From NCBI GenBank assembly GCA_029237695.1, contig CM055275.1, positions 85,899,088-85,963,087 of the forward strand: a stretch of 64,000 nt of DNA, read 5' to 3'. Origin of the DNA: Conchocele bisecta (lineage: Eukaryota > Mollusca > Bivalvia > Lucinida > Thyasiridae). The translations under genes and the position numbers were made by a program. Below, in pieces: positions 56,062-64,000 of the stretch. Every line of letters begins with the position of its first letter. Positions within the stretch are counted from its first letter, which is position 1. Under the pieces are notes generated by a model. It did not search any database. It saw nothing but the letters and a program-made list of their open reading frames with translations, and had not been told where the DNA came from.

Positions 56062-56691
56062 CTCAGAGTCTGTAGTATCCTCTTGTAGCATCATTGCTTG
56101 TTTCTCCATCAGGTCGGCTCGAATATCTTCTGGGGTCACATCGTGTGCATCGTGTGCATCTGTGTTTTTATCTTCATTCACATCCATGGTTTCACTAACC
56201 ACATCCACTGTGTCGACAGTTTCAATTGGCTCATTTGTTTCATTTGTTTCATCGGTTGTGATTGGTTCATCATTAACTGTAATGACTGTTTTGATTGGCT
56301 CCTCAATAGTATCATCTGTAACAATAGATTTTATTGGCTTGTCAGCATCTGTTAACGTCTCATCCAATTCTTCCTTGCTTTCAGCGTCTTCTGAAGTCTC
56401 GATTGTCTCCTTCTCCGTTGGTTCCACATCTAAATCATTTTCAGGTGCAGGTTTTTCTTCTTCACTTTGTTTTTCAACAGTGTCTGGAGAATCACCTTCT
56501 TTCTTATCAATCATTTCTGCACTTGTCTCTTCTTCATTTTCCTTTTCAACCTTCTTCTGATTTGCTAATTCCTTCAAGGTCATTTTTTCCTGATCTTTCG
56601 TCTCCACGGTTTCTGTTTCTGATTCTTTGGGAAGTTCTGTGTCTGATTCAGCTTCATCCTGAGGTGGTTTCCGTAGCTCCAGTATTAATGT
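56062..56691 (-). CDS. RALBP1: RALBP1 exon, 210-residue acidic insertion
   Basis: Acceptor TTTTGCAG|ACA (56692), donor GACTCTGAG|GTAAAT (56061), exactly 210 codons, phase 0 at both ends. It reads TLILELRKPPQDEAESDTEL, then Glu/Thr/Ser/Asp-rich repeats (ESETETVETKDQEK, DDTIEEPIKTVITVNDEP, ETNETNEPIETVDT), ending EDIRADLMEKQAMMLQEDTT. Strongly acidic and probably disordered. Vertebrate RALBP1 has nothing of this length between the Ral-binding coil and the C-terminal coil. The exon is assigned from phase-perfect position and strand; it has no homology of its own that I recognise. Confidence 0.82.
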
Positions 56692-56734
56692 CTGCAAAAT
56701 AAAACATACAAACATGATTCAACATAGGCCATTA

Positions 56735-56848
56735 AAGCAGGGATTCAGCTGGCGATAGCCACTTTCGCAATTGGCGAAATTACAATTTTCAAAAAATATT
56801 TTGTTGAAGTGGCGATTTTTTTATTTTCCCCAGCGGAATCCCTGTTAA
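56735..56848. mobile_element. small MITE, GCAGGGATTCAGCTGG ends
   Basis: GCAGGGATTCAGCTGGCGAT and CAGCGGAATCCCTG are inverted ends; the interior is AT-rich with TGGCGAAATTACAATTTTC, related to the centre of 24125-24604. Confidence 0.5.
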
Positions 56849-57412
56849 AGGGAGCCTTTGACCTTGACCTTGGACATGAAGACCGCATGGGTATGGTATG
56901 GAATGAAAATATGGATGATGACAAGGAAGTATATGAAGTTTGAAATTTGAAGTCCGACTTACCGTTGCAGAGATAATGAATACACAAAACCTTTTAAATC
57001 AAATATTATGGATGCAAATTTCTAAGTAATTTGACCTTGACATTGAAATGAAGGCCTCATGAGTGTGGTATGGAATGAAAATATGGATGATGATAAGGAA
57101 GTATATGAAGTTTGAGGTCAATCCGACTTACCATTGCACAGATACTGGGAACCAGAAAACTTTAACGCAACTTTTTCAAAGTAATTTGACCTTGACCTTG
57201 GACATGAAGGCCGCATGGATGTGTCATGGAATGAAAATATGGATGCTGATAAGGAAGTATATGAAGTTTGAGGTCAATCCGACTTACCATTGCAGAGATA
57301 ATGTGTACACAAAAACTTTAACTTGGACGGACGGACGAACGGACGAACGGACGTACTCACGGACGGATGGAATTACGAAAACTATATAACGCTCTGGTAT
57401 AATAAATATTAA
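56849..57412 (+). mobile_element. pearl-like tandem-core element (PE10)
   Basis: Three units of about 155-175 bp with TTTGACCTTGACCTTGGACA and GAATGAAAATATGGATGATG, then a GGACGGACGAAC microsatellite and an ACTATATAACGCTCTGGTATA tail. Confidence 0.7.
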
Positions 57413-57445
57413 CCCAAGATCACCCTACCAGGGGCACAGTCTGGG

Positions 57446-57620
57446 CCCGGTTGCTCAAAACATCCGTTAGCTTAACGGACTGTTAAATCCTTAACTGAAT
57501 GGTTAAAATGTCTGTTTTAACAGAGATTTTAACCATTCAGCATGTTCAGTTAAGGATTTAACAGTCCGTTAAGGATTTAACAGTCCGTTAAGCTAACTGG
57601 TGTTTTGAACAACCGGGCCC
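57446..57620. mobile_element. MITE with GGGCCCGGTTG ends
   Basis: Ends GGGCCCGGTTGCTCAAAACA and TGTTTTGAACAACCGGGCCC. The interior repeats AACGGACTGTTAAATCC and its inverse, with a TTAACCATTCAG duplication. Confidence 0.8.
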
Positions 57621-58274
57621 TGGTGTGACAGGCAATCCCAAGGTAGGTAAATAAGTTCACAACGGTAATGGGTTACTGTAAGTCTGTGTGTAATGCCGGA
57701 CGGTAGGTGTGTTATTTTCCCATTCTTATGAACATCTTCAACATGTACAATACCCACCTGTTTTGCGAGGTAAGTCCTGTGTGGAATTGTTAGCAGTCTA
57801 ATTTGCTGCGTATGTCCCATTTTTATTCCAATAAATGCCCCCGGGTCTATGCAATCCGTGGGGATCAAAATGTGGAGAAAGTCGGATCAAAATATGTTAA
57901 TTTCACATACAAAAGCCATTTAAAACAGTGTATGGTATGTGAAAATAATATATATAGAATGCAAATATGGGAGGGGGGGGGGGCTGCTAGTAGAGAGGGG
58001 GATACTATTAGAATAAATACGGTATGTGTATTTCGTCATTTAATTTGTTATCCGTGTATCCAATATCCAAATCGCTTGCTGCGGAAATGAAAATATGGCC
58101 AATATTGATAGGTGCATACCGGTAATACAGTGATATAAATTTGTAGCTTTATCATTGGGTGAATAATATTTTAATCTTCGACACAAATACCGATGACCAG
58201 TTGGCGTTTTTACACAACTGCAGATATGTTTTAGCCAAATTAAATATACTAAATATTCCAAATATGCTTGTTAC
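57621..58274. other. intron, nothing recognised
   Basis: No exon-like sequence with RALBP1 similarity and no clear repeat. A short G tract lies near 57970. Confidence 0.5.
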
Positions 58275-58406
58275 CTCGTGTTCGGGTAACGGTTGCAGAT
58301 CAAGACATAATTCTTCCTCCTCCAGAACTACATTTTGTTTGCTTTGTTCGTCTCGATCCTTCCGCTTCGTTGCCAACGTCCCCTGGCCACGCGATGCTAG
58401 CTTTAT
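58275..58406 (-). CDS. RALBP1: RALBP1 exon after the Ral-binding coil
   Basis: Acceptor TTTTTAG|ATA (58407), donor CACGAG|GTAACA (58274); exactly 44 codons, phase 0 at both ends. Encodes IKLASRGQGTLATKRKDRDE, then QSKQNVVLEEEELCLDLQPL and PEHE. The basic stretch after QLKRK of the previous exon corresponds to the Lys/Arg/Glu-rich stretch that follows LKRK in vertebrate RALBP1. Diverged copies of the acceptor and exon start lie upstream at 58440-58462, 59483-59522 and 59870-59917. Confidence 0.85.
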
Positions 58407-58439
58407 CTAAAAATATAAACCCTGATTAGTCAACAACTC

Positions 58440-58462
58440 TGCCCACATGATGCCAGTTTTAT
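58440..58462 (-). repeat. second copy of the RALBP1 58406 acceptor
   Basis: On the gene strand GTTTCAG|ATAAAACTGGCATCA..., only about 55 nt upstream of the real acceptor and with a better polypyrimidine-CAG. If used, it would add intron-like sequence with a stop before the exon. Confidence 0.7.
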
Positions 58463-58504
58463 CTGAAACATCTTTGTGCCAATAGCTACTAGAGAAAGTG
58501 AACA

Positions 58505-58650
58505 GATGTTTACGGATACCCCCCGGCCGCTGCTGACAAACAATTACTTTAATGCAAATCTTACAGACGGGCGGACGGACGTAAGGACAAACAAAAACTA
58601 TACCACTCAACATACTTTGTATACTTGACATACTTTGTATGTCGGGGGTT
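58505..58650 (+). mobile_element. pearl-like 3' end fragment
   Basis: TTACAGACGGGCGGACGGAC microsatellite, then tandem CATACTTTGTATACTTGA and a GTCGGGGGTTTAATAA tail. Confidence 0.5.
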
Positions 58651-58689
58651 TAATAATCTTGATCACTCAATCGTCTATCACGTTTCCTC

Positions 58690-59210
58690 CAGCAGTTCAT
58701 AGAGAATAGTAGGTTAGTGCCGTGAATGGGAAAAAATATCCGGCAAGGCTCAAGAATTTCTTTATTTCTCATCAGAAGTATATGTTGTGACCACTCATTT
58801 GAACCGTCTCGCCGAGACGGTTCAAATGAGTGGTCACAACATATACTTTGGTTCAGAAATAAGGAAAATAGATAGAGAATAGTAGGTTAGTGCCGTGAAT
58901 GGGAAAAAATATCCGGCAAGGCTCAAGAATTTCTTTATTTCTCATTAGAAGTATATGTTGTTGAACCATCTCGCTGAGACGGTTCAAATGAGTGGTCACA
59001 ACATATACTTTGGTTCAGAAATAAGGAAAATAGATAGAGAATAGTAGGTTAGTGCCGTGAATGGGAAAAAATATCTGGCAAGGCTCAAGAATTTCTTTAT
59101 TTCTCATCAGAAGTATATGTTGTGACAACTCATTTGAACCGTCTCGCCGAGACGGTTCAAATGAGTGGTCACAACATATACTTTGGTTCAGAAATAAGGA
59201 AAATTGATAG
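58690..59210. repeat. three tandem 165-bp units with GAACCGTCTC hairpins
   Basis: Each unit has GAATAGTAGGTTAGTGCCGT, AAGAATTTCTTTATTTCTCA, and the hairpin TTTGAACCGTCTC|GCCGAGACGGTTCAAA with AGTATATGTTGTGACCACTC arms. It leads into the element at 59211-59477. Confidence 0.85.
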
Positions 59211-59477
59211 AGAATAGTAGGTTAGTGCCGTGAATGGGAAAAAATATGTGGCAAGGCTCAGGAAACGGGATGGGCGAGGCTCTGCCGAGCACATCCCGTT
59301 TCCGTGCCGCGCCAGATATTTTTCCCATTCACGGCAGTAACCTACTATTCTATTTATCCCGTCAACACTTACAAATGGCTGTAAAATGCAAAAATAGTAT
59401 TGACTGGATATCAAAAATGTTTCACGGCACCGTGTTTCACGGCACATACGCACTGTGTTGACGGGATAAATTCATTT
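59211..59477. mobile_element. MITE with CATCCCGTTTCC hairpin and TTGACGGGATAAAT end
   Basis: Palindrome GGAAACGGGATGGGCGAGGC and complement at about 59262-59305, nested in GTGAATGGGAAAAAATAT / ATATTTTTCCCATTCAC arms. Then TATCCCGTCAACAC and TGTTGACGGGATA. Relatives: 48756, 50388. 63960-64000 resembles the neighbouring AGCCTTGCCGGATAT part. Confidence 0.7.
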
Positions 59478-59482
59478 TCATT

Positions 59483-59522
59483 CACCTCACAGCACACCCT
59501 GGCCACACAATGCCAACTTTAT
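59483..59522 (-). repeat. third copy of the RALBP1 58406 acceptor
   Basis: TATTCAG|ATAAAGTTGGCATTG, then GTGGCCAGGG, ending CTGTGAG|GTGAAT on the gene strand. It has both an acceptor-like and a donor-like edge about 40 nt apart, like a mini-exon; use is unproven. Confidence 0.65.
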
Positions 59523-59538
59523 CTGAATAGATAGTGCA

Positions 59539-59787
59539 AATGTGGCTGCGACTGGAAAAATGGGGCTTATGTGATTTGTGACCAGTATAGCTTCTGATCA
59601 AATACATATATCGCACTCACGCTGATTGATAATGATCTACGGTCCATATTACTTGTTAGAAGCATAACAGGAGCTGAATTGATGGAATGAATGGCGAACA
59701 GTGCAGATCCTGATCAGACTGCGGATGCACTGGATCTACACTGGTCGCAAACCCCATAAGCCCCATTTCTCCCGTCACGGCCACAAA
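59539..59787. mobile_element. MITE M11
   Basis: Ends TGTGGCTGCGACTGGAAAAA and CTCCCGTCACGGCCACA are inverted. The interior contains GTGACCAGT / ACTGGTCGC and GATCAGACTGCGGATGCAC. Confidence 0.7.
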
Positions 59788-59869
59788 TAGAGAATACTAG
59801 GCAAGCGAAAAAACATAAAACCCCAACCAACCACACAGTTAGTCAGTCAACATGCTTTTTGCTCTGTTC

Positions 59870-59985
59870 ATCCCTCCCCTTCCGTTTCCCTCCCAGCACA
59901 CACGATGCCAGCTTTATCTGAAACGTATATCTCTTCCTTCTTTGGGTCAACCTTGCCAGCCAATTCCTTGTGTAGTCTCGATGTT
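59870..59985 (-). pseudogene. RALBP1: chimeric copy joining fragments of two RALBP1 exons
   Basis: Gene-strand order: RLHKELAGKVDPKKEEI resembles the middle of the exon at 60890-61088 (NQLHQELAGKADPEKEEM). It runs straight into TTTCAG|ATAAAGCTGGCATC, and then IKLAS...KRKGRDEQSKKHV resembles the exon at 58275-58406, ending in a stop. The intron-type acceptor is retained at the join, so this is a DNA-level duplication and not a processed copy. Confidence 0.75.
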
Positions 59986-59991
59986 AGAAAG

Positions 59992-60170
59992 TGAAAGTGA
60001 ATGGGTTTAACGTCCCAGCAACAGCTAAGGTGATACAGAGACGGGACCACCAACAGCTAAGGTCATATAGAGATGTGACCACTGTTTCAAAGTCTCATCC
60101 AACAGTGGGATGGAAATACTATGATTGTATTATTGATGCCCGACACGAGGGTTGAACCCACATCCTCCAG
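59992..60170 (+). repeat. SINE2 copy
   Basis: GTGAAAGTGAATGGGTTTAA and GTCCCAGCAACAGCTAAGG, with an internal duplication of the GGTCATATAGAGA block, then GAGGGTTGAACCCACATCC (tRNA-like box). Confidence 0.65.
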
Positions 60171-60239
60171 AAGTTATTGGTTCACCTATTTACAAGACTG
60201 GTCAACATACCTTTTGTTTCAGCTGGTGGTATATATTAT

Positions 60240-60889
60240 TCTTGCGTTTGAGTTGCATTCAACGGTATTGTACAAGACCCGTCTACGTACCTTGCATTTG
60301 AGCTGGGTTCAACTGTATTGTACAAGACCCGTCTACGTACCTAGCGTTTGAGCTGCGTTCAACTGTATCACACAAAACCCGTCTACGTACCTAGCGTTTG
60401 AGCTGCGTTCAACTGTATCACACAAAACCCGTCTACGTACCTTGCGTTTCAGCTGCGTTCAACTGTATCGCACAAGACCCGTCTACGTACCTTGCGTTTC
60501 AGCTGCGTTCAACTGTATCACACAAAACCCGTCTACGTACCTTGCGTTTCAGCTGCGTTCAACTGTATCGCACAAGACCCGTCTACGTACCTTGCGTTTC
60601 AGCTGCGTTCAACTGTATCGCACAAGACCCGTCTACGTACCTTGCGTTTCAGCTGCGTTCAACTGTATCGCACAAGACCCGTCTACGTACTTGCGTTTGA
60701 GCTGCGTTCAACTGTATCGCACAAGACCCGTCTACGTACCTTGCGTTTCAGCTGCGTTCAACTGTATCGCACAAGACCCGTCTACGTACCTTGCGTTTCA
60801 GCTGCGTTCAACTGTATCGCACAAGACCCGTCTACGTACCTAGCGTTTGAGCTGCGTTCAACTGTATTGCACAAGACCCGTCTACGTAC
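60240..60889 (-). repeat. 50-bp tandem array of a RALBP1 5' splice site (12 extra copies)
   Basis: Units of 50 bp. On the gene strand each reads CAGCTGAAACGCAAG|GTACGTAG, then ACGGGTCTTG and a CAGTTGAACG spacer. The unit therefore contains the last codons QLKRK of the exon and its donor. Twelve copies lie downstream of the genuine junction (13 GTACGT sites in all), several identical. A degraded copy is at about 60195-60230. One unit lacks one base. Confidence 0.92.
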
Positions 60890-61088
60890 CTTGCGTTTGA
60901 GCTGGGTACAAACTCGTTGCACCTCCCAAATCATTTCTTCCTTCTCCGGATCTGCCTTGCCAGCCAACTCCTGGTGGAGTTGGTTCAGGAGAGATTCCTG
61001 CTTCGACAATTCTTCCTGTAGGGCCTGGGGATTGTCTGGTAGCTCGAGGGACCATTTGGATGTGGCAGGCTTCAGGGGTGGAATGTAC
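60890..61088 (-). CDS. RALBP1: RALBP1 exon, Ral-binding coiled coil
   Basis: Acceptor CTTTCAG|G (61089) completes an Arg codon (AG|G); donor CGCAAG|GTACGT (60889), phase 0. It encodes YIPPLKPATSKWSLELPDN, PQALQEELSKQESLLNQLHQ, ELAGKADPEKEEMIWEVQ, RVCTQLKRK. This aligns with the vertebrate RALBP1 helix pair that binds active RalA/RalB (EEIRRQEFLLNCLHRDL, SKEERLWEVQRILTALKRK). Hydrophobic heptad positions are kept. The last 15 nt and donor are amplified into the adjacent 50-bp array. Confidence 0.95.
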
Positions 61089-61403
61089 CTGAAAGAATTG
61101 AGATTTTTAAGTTAGGGTATCACAGAGATGGATCCTAAAGTATTATCCAATCTAATCCCAAAATCAGAACGGAATATTTACATCGTTAGAAGTGGTGAAG
61201 TTTGTCTGCTAGATGTCACACTGATCAGTTTACCTTTATGCTAAGAAATGAGATGTCAAACCAACAAACTCCATCAATTCTAACGTTGACGATGCCCTGG
61301 AAGTAGGTCTAAGGGAAGTTATTCATAATTGTCCAAGTTCGGGCTACACACATCCGCCTGTGTTAATCTTGTGCAGATTATCTGAACATATGTTTGCAAT
61401 GCC
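61089..61403. other. intron, nothing recognised
   Basis: Contains only a short SINE-like piece (AATCCCAAAATCAGAACGG, 61155-61180). Confidence 0.5.
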
Positions 61404-61568
61404 AACTCACAATCAAGCAGATTGATTGACTGAGTGTGAGCTGTAGCACAGCTCACACTCTGCCAATCAAGCTGCTTGATTTCATGCCAACTCACAATCA
61501 AGCAGATTGATTGACCGAATCTGAGCTGTAGCACAGCTCATACTCGGACAATCAAGCTGCTTGATTTC
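61404..61568. repeat. AATCAAGC hairpin element, family M15
   Basis: Two successive palindromes: CTGAGCTGTAGCACAGCTCA-type centres flanked by CAATCAAGCAGATTGATTG / CAATCAAGCTGCTTGATT arms. A second copy is at 62140-62310. Confidence 0.75.
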
Positions 61569-61655
61569 AAGCACAATATTAAAGTATTTTGAAATAATGA
61601 AAATGACAAATATTGTCAAATTAGCTCAGGCGTATGTGTACGATTGTAATCTCAC

Positions 61656-61786
61656 CTTTTAATGACGGTATCCTTGAACAGGTGCTTTGTGTGTGAGAAC
61701 AGAACGTTGAGCACGCGATGACTGATCTGCATCGTGGGACTCAATACGATGGACACGTTCTGTAACGTCATCTTGTTTTCACGTTG
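61656..61786 (-). CDS. RALBP1: RALBP1 exon, end of RhoGAP domain
   Basis: Acceptor TGTTTCAG|CAA (61787), donor AAAAG|GTGAGA (61655), phases 0 and 2. It encodes QRENKMTLQNVSIVLSPTMQ, ISHRVLNVLFSHTKHLFKD, TVIKR. KMT(L/I)QN..IVLSPT is the conserved late RhoGAP motif that contacts the GTPase in this family, and the C-terminal helix LN.LFSH...LF matches RALBP1. The GAP acts on Cdc42 and Rac. Confidence 0.95.
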
Positions 61787-61807
61787 CTGAAACAGAAAAT
61801 ACACGGA

Positions 61808-62310
61808 CAGCTCTAGATAAATTTTATATCCAAAGAGTATTATACCCCCAGATTTCAAATTCAATGCGTATTTTACTTTTACAAATGTATTATTGATTTT
61901 CTTACTTATTAAACAGGGAACAAATGATGAAAAATAAAACAAATTTAAAATTCACTTATTTTGCTTTTTCAACTATAAAGTAAATTTTCAACTTCATTAC
62001 AGTATTTTCCTTAATACTCAATTTGAAAATCAATGCACATTTTCACATTGCTGTGAGTATTTTGTACTCCCACTTTAGATATTCAATGCATATTCTGCTA
62101 AAATAAGTGCGCAAAACAGATTATCAACGTTTCTGAACATATATTGGCAATGACAACTCACAATCAAGCAATTTGATTGTCCGAGCTCAGTCAATCAAGC
62201 TGCTTGATTTCATGCCAACTCACAACCAAGCAGATTGATTGACCGAGTCTGAGCTGTAGCACAGCTCAGACTCGGCCAATCAAGCTGCTTGATTTCAAGC
62301 ACATTATTCA
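61808..62310. mobile_element. M2b MITE (61808-62125) and M15 hairpin element (62140-62310)
   Basis: M2b: AGCTCTAGATAAATTTTATA, AATTCAATGCGTATTTTAC, TTGCTTTTTCAACTATAAAG (reverse orientation). M15: the perfect hairpin GAGTCTGAGCTGTAGCACAG with AATCAAGC arms. Confidence 0.65.
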
Positions 62311-62406
62311 AATATTTTGAGATAATGAAACCGACAACTATTGCCAAGGTAAGCATAGACGGCAGTATCGGGATAATTATTTCCGCCCGAGAGAAGCGTT
62401 GCGTAC

Positions 62407-62525
62407 CCGCTCTATGACGTGGGTCATGTGCACAATCATCCACGACAGCAGCAGCCTGTTGCATTCTGGGAGTTCTCGGATCAGCTTCAGGAAGCTCTCG
62501 ATTCGACGACGTTCATTGCGAATCG
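62407..62525 (-). CDS. RALBP1: RALBP1 exon, RhoGAP domain (most 5' exon visible)
   Basis: Acceptor CATTTTCAG|CG (62526), donor GAGCGG|GTACGC (62406). It encodes IRNERRRIESFLKLIRELPE, CNRLLLSWMIVHMTHVIER. ELPECN.LL.SW.IVHM.HVI is highly specific to the RALBP1 RhoGAP domain. Upstream exons with the catalytic Arg finger and the N-terminal region must lie beyond 64000; none was found in 62526-64000. Confidence 0.95.
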
Positions 62526-62578
62526 CTGAAAATGGAAGGAAATTGTTTCACGTGCCAGCAACAGGTAAGGAAGGTAAT

Positions 62579-63109
62579 ATGAGACACGCCATGTGATTTT
62601 GTATGCAATTCATTAAATACATTTACAAAATTTAGAATATCTTTCATAAATAAAGCCAAAAGCTGACAAATTTTTCAGAGTACATGCGGAATATAATTCA
62701 ACTTTTGATGACATTTACTTAATACTGAAAACGTATTTCATGAAATTATGCAGATGTCCGAAGGTACAAAATCGCATGGCATGCCGCATATAGTAATATG
62801 CTTTGTGACATGTGAGAATCTAAAAAAGTATACTAAAAACTGTTTAAATTTAGTCATGAACACATTTTTAATAACCAAGTCACATTCCGGATGTAATTGA
62901 GAAATGAGAATCAAGAACATTTTCAAGGTCTAAAACATTGACATTTCCTTTCAAAATGGCAAAAAGGTCACATAGAGATGCGACCTTCGTTTTAAATGTG
63001 AGAGGGTTGAGAGTAATGTCTAAGCATCAGCTAATGTCATATCGATGAATGGTGCTTAACGGCCCATCAACACAAAAGAGTATCATTTAGGGCCAATGGA
63101 TACCACAAG
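62579..63109. repeat. MITE M12 (62579-62795) and unassigned intron
   Basis: M12 ends GAGACACGCCATGTGATTTT and AAAATCGCATGGCATG. 62796-63042 has no feature. 63043-63100 matches the GGTGCTTAACGGCCCATCAA repeat next to PARP exon 2. Confidence 0.6.
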
Positions 63110-63527
63110 TTGAAGTAACGGATCGAGGTCTATAAATACATTAAATATACCTAAAAGCATTATTAAATAAGTGAGAAAAAAAATAAGCTAAAAAATTATT
63201 TTTTTTAGCTTATTTTTTTGGCACTTATTAATGCTTTTAGGTATATTTAATGTATTTATAGATTTTTTTAGCTTATTTGTTTTCACTTATTAATGCTTTT
63301 AGGTATATTTAATGTATTTATAGATTTTTTTAGCTTATTTGTTTTCACTTATTACGGTAATGCTTTTAGGTATATTTAATGTATTTATAGATTTTTTTAG
63401 CTTATTTGTTTTCACTTATTAATGCTTTTAGGTATATTTAATGTATTTATAGATTTGTTTAGCTTATTTGTTTTCACTTATTACGGTAATGCTTTTAGGT
63501 ATATTTAATGTATTTATAGACCTCGAA
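63110..63527. repeat. M8 palindrome followed by about five 64-bp tandem units
   Basis: GTCTATAAATACATTAAATA and complement around AAAAAATTATTTTTTT. After that the right half (TGCTTTTAGGTATATTTAATG ... AGCTTATTTGTTTTCACTTA) is repeated about five times in tandem. The copy at 43259 lacks this expansion. Confidence 0.8.
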
Positions 63528-63599
63528 TTTGTCAAGTTTGACAACGTTATAAGTTGGTCTAAGAGCAAATTTTACATTTTCAGAATATCATGTAATATA

Positions 63600-63945
63600 C
63601 AATTTATTTCACTACCATTTTCAAATACCGGATTTATTTCCCTTGACATCTGTAAATCCGACGAAGAAACGAGAGCTCCGCACGAGTTTCTTAGTCGGAT
63701 TTCCAGATGTCTCCGGTATTTCGAAATGGCAGTTGAATAAACTCTATATCTTTCATATTTATTATGTTTAATAGGCCAAAATCTCTCAGCGGACATATGA
63801 TTTAAATGATTGTAATGGGTTAAACTTTGTGAATTTTTTTTCAGCATTTTCTTTATTTCTTCTGAAAAGTATATGTTGTTACCACTCATTTGAACCGTCT
63901 CGACAAGACGGTTCAAATGAGTGGTCACAACATATACTTCTGATG
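63600..63945. repeat. M9 hairpin (63620-63725) and GAACCGTCTC hairpin (63862-63945)
   Basis: M9: GACATCTGTAAATCCGACGA / CGGATTTCCAGATGTC. The second is the dispersed ACCACTCATTTGAACCGTCT hairpin with AGTATATGTTGTT arms, followed by a run matching the 58690 array (AGCCTTGCCGGATAT) to the window end. Confidence 0.75.
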
Positions 63946-64000
63946 AGAAATAAAGAAATTATTGAGCCTTGCCGGATATTATATGGATTGGGCAGCAGTT

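Noticed and set aside
56098..56702. Plus-strand ORFs (up to 132 residues, Ser/Val-rich) at 56098-56702
   Set aside because: Shadows of the minus-strand acidic RALBP1 exon, which has phase-perfect splice sites.
60398..61115. Plus-strand ORFs of 100-207 residues with repeated FSCVQLYRTRPVYV
   Set aside because: They run antisense through the 50-bp splice-site array and the RALBP1 exon; not genes.
62210..62464. MQQAAAVVDDCAHD... minus-strand ORF
   Set aside because: Wrong frame over the RhoGAP exon; the RALBP1 frame with splice sites is clear.

Overview
This is eukaryotic DNA, most likely from a bivalve mollusc (possibly a scallop; species not fixed). The reasons are short exons with GT-AG introns, very dense small DNA transposons and tRNA-like SINEs, and several elements built like the oyster 'pearl'/Helentron-derived repeats: a roughly 150-180 bp tandem core, an ACGG-type microsatellite and a palindromic tail. 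No bacterial gene organisation, CRISPR array or rRNA is present.

Two genes are supported, both on the minus strand. (1) The 3' part of a RALBP1 (RLIP76) orthologue runs from 62525 down to a TGA stop at 44409 in ten coding exons with compatible phases. They cover the end of the RhoGAP domain, the Ral-binding coiled coil, a long acidic Ser/Thr/Glu-rich insertion absent from the vertebrate protein, and the C-terminal coiled coil. The N-terminal half lies beyond 64000. (2) A PARP6/PARP8-type mono-ADP-ribosyltransferase runs from 22648 down to 10828 in four coding exons (about 708 residues). It carries a UBA-like domain in its middle. RALBP1 acts downstream of Ral GTPases as a Cdc42/Rac GAP and endocytic/transport scaffold. 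PARP6/8 proteins are mono-ADP-ribosyltransferases. I see no functional link between the two beyond being neighbours.

Layout: 1-10700 is repeats downstream of PARP (two pearl-like elements, SINE copies, MITEs, a 36-bp array). 10700-22700 is PARP with TE-filled introns. 22700-44400 is intergenic, with a 3.9-kb TIR transposon at 30140-34025 nested in a pearl-like element, long G tracts and many MITEs. 44400-62530 is RALBP1 with repeat-filled introns. 62530-64000 is repeats in the next RALBP1 intron.

The most striking feature is not a gene. At many exons the exon-intron junction itself has been copied locally. In RALBP1 there are about 13 copies of a 50-bp unit carrying one exon's 5' splice site, roughly 45 copies of a 23-bp unit carrying another exon's 5' splice site, five extra copies of one 3' splice site plus exon start, and three extra copies each of two other 3' splice sites. 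PARP shows two smaller cases. MITEs, hairpins or SINE target-site duplications also abut splice sites within 0-15 nt. A second pattern is that at least ten unrelated MITE families share one plan: terminal inverted repeats plus a near-perfect palindrome at the exact centre.
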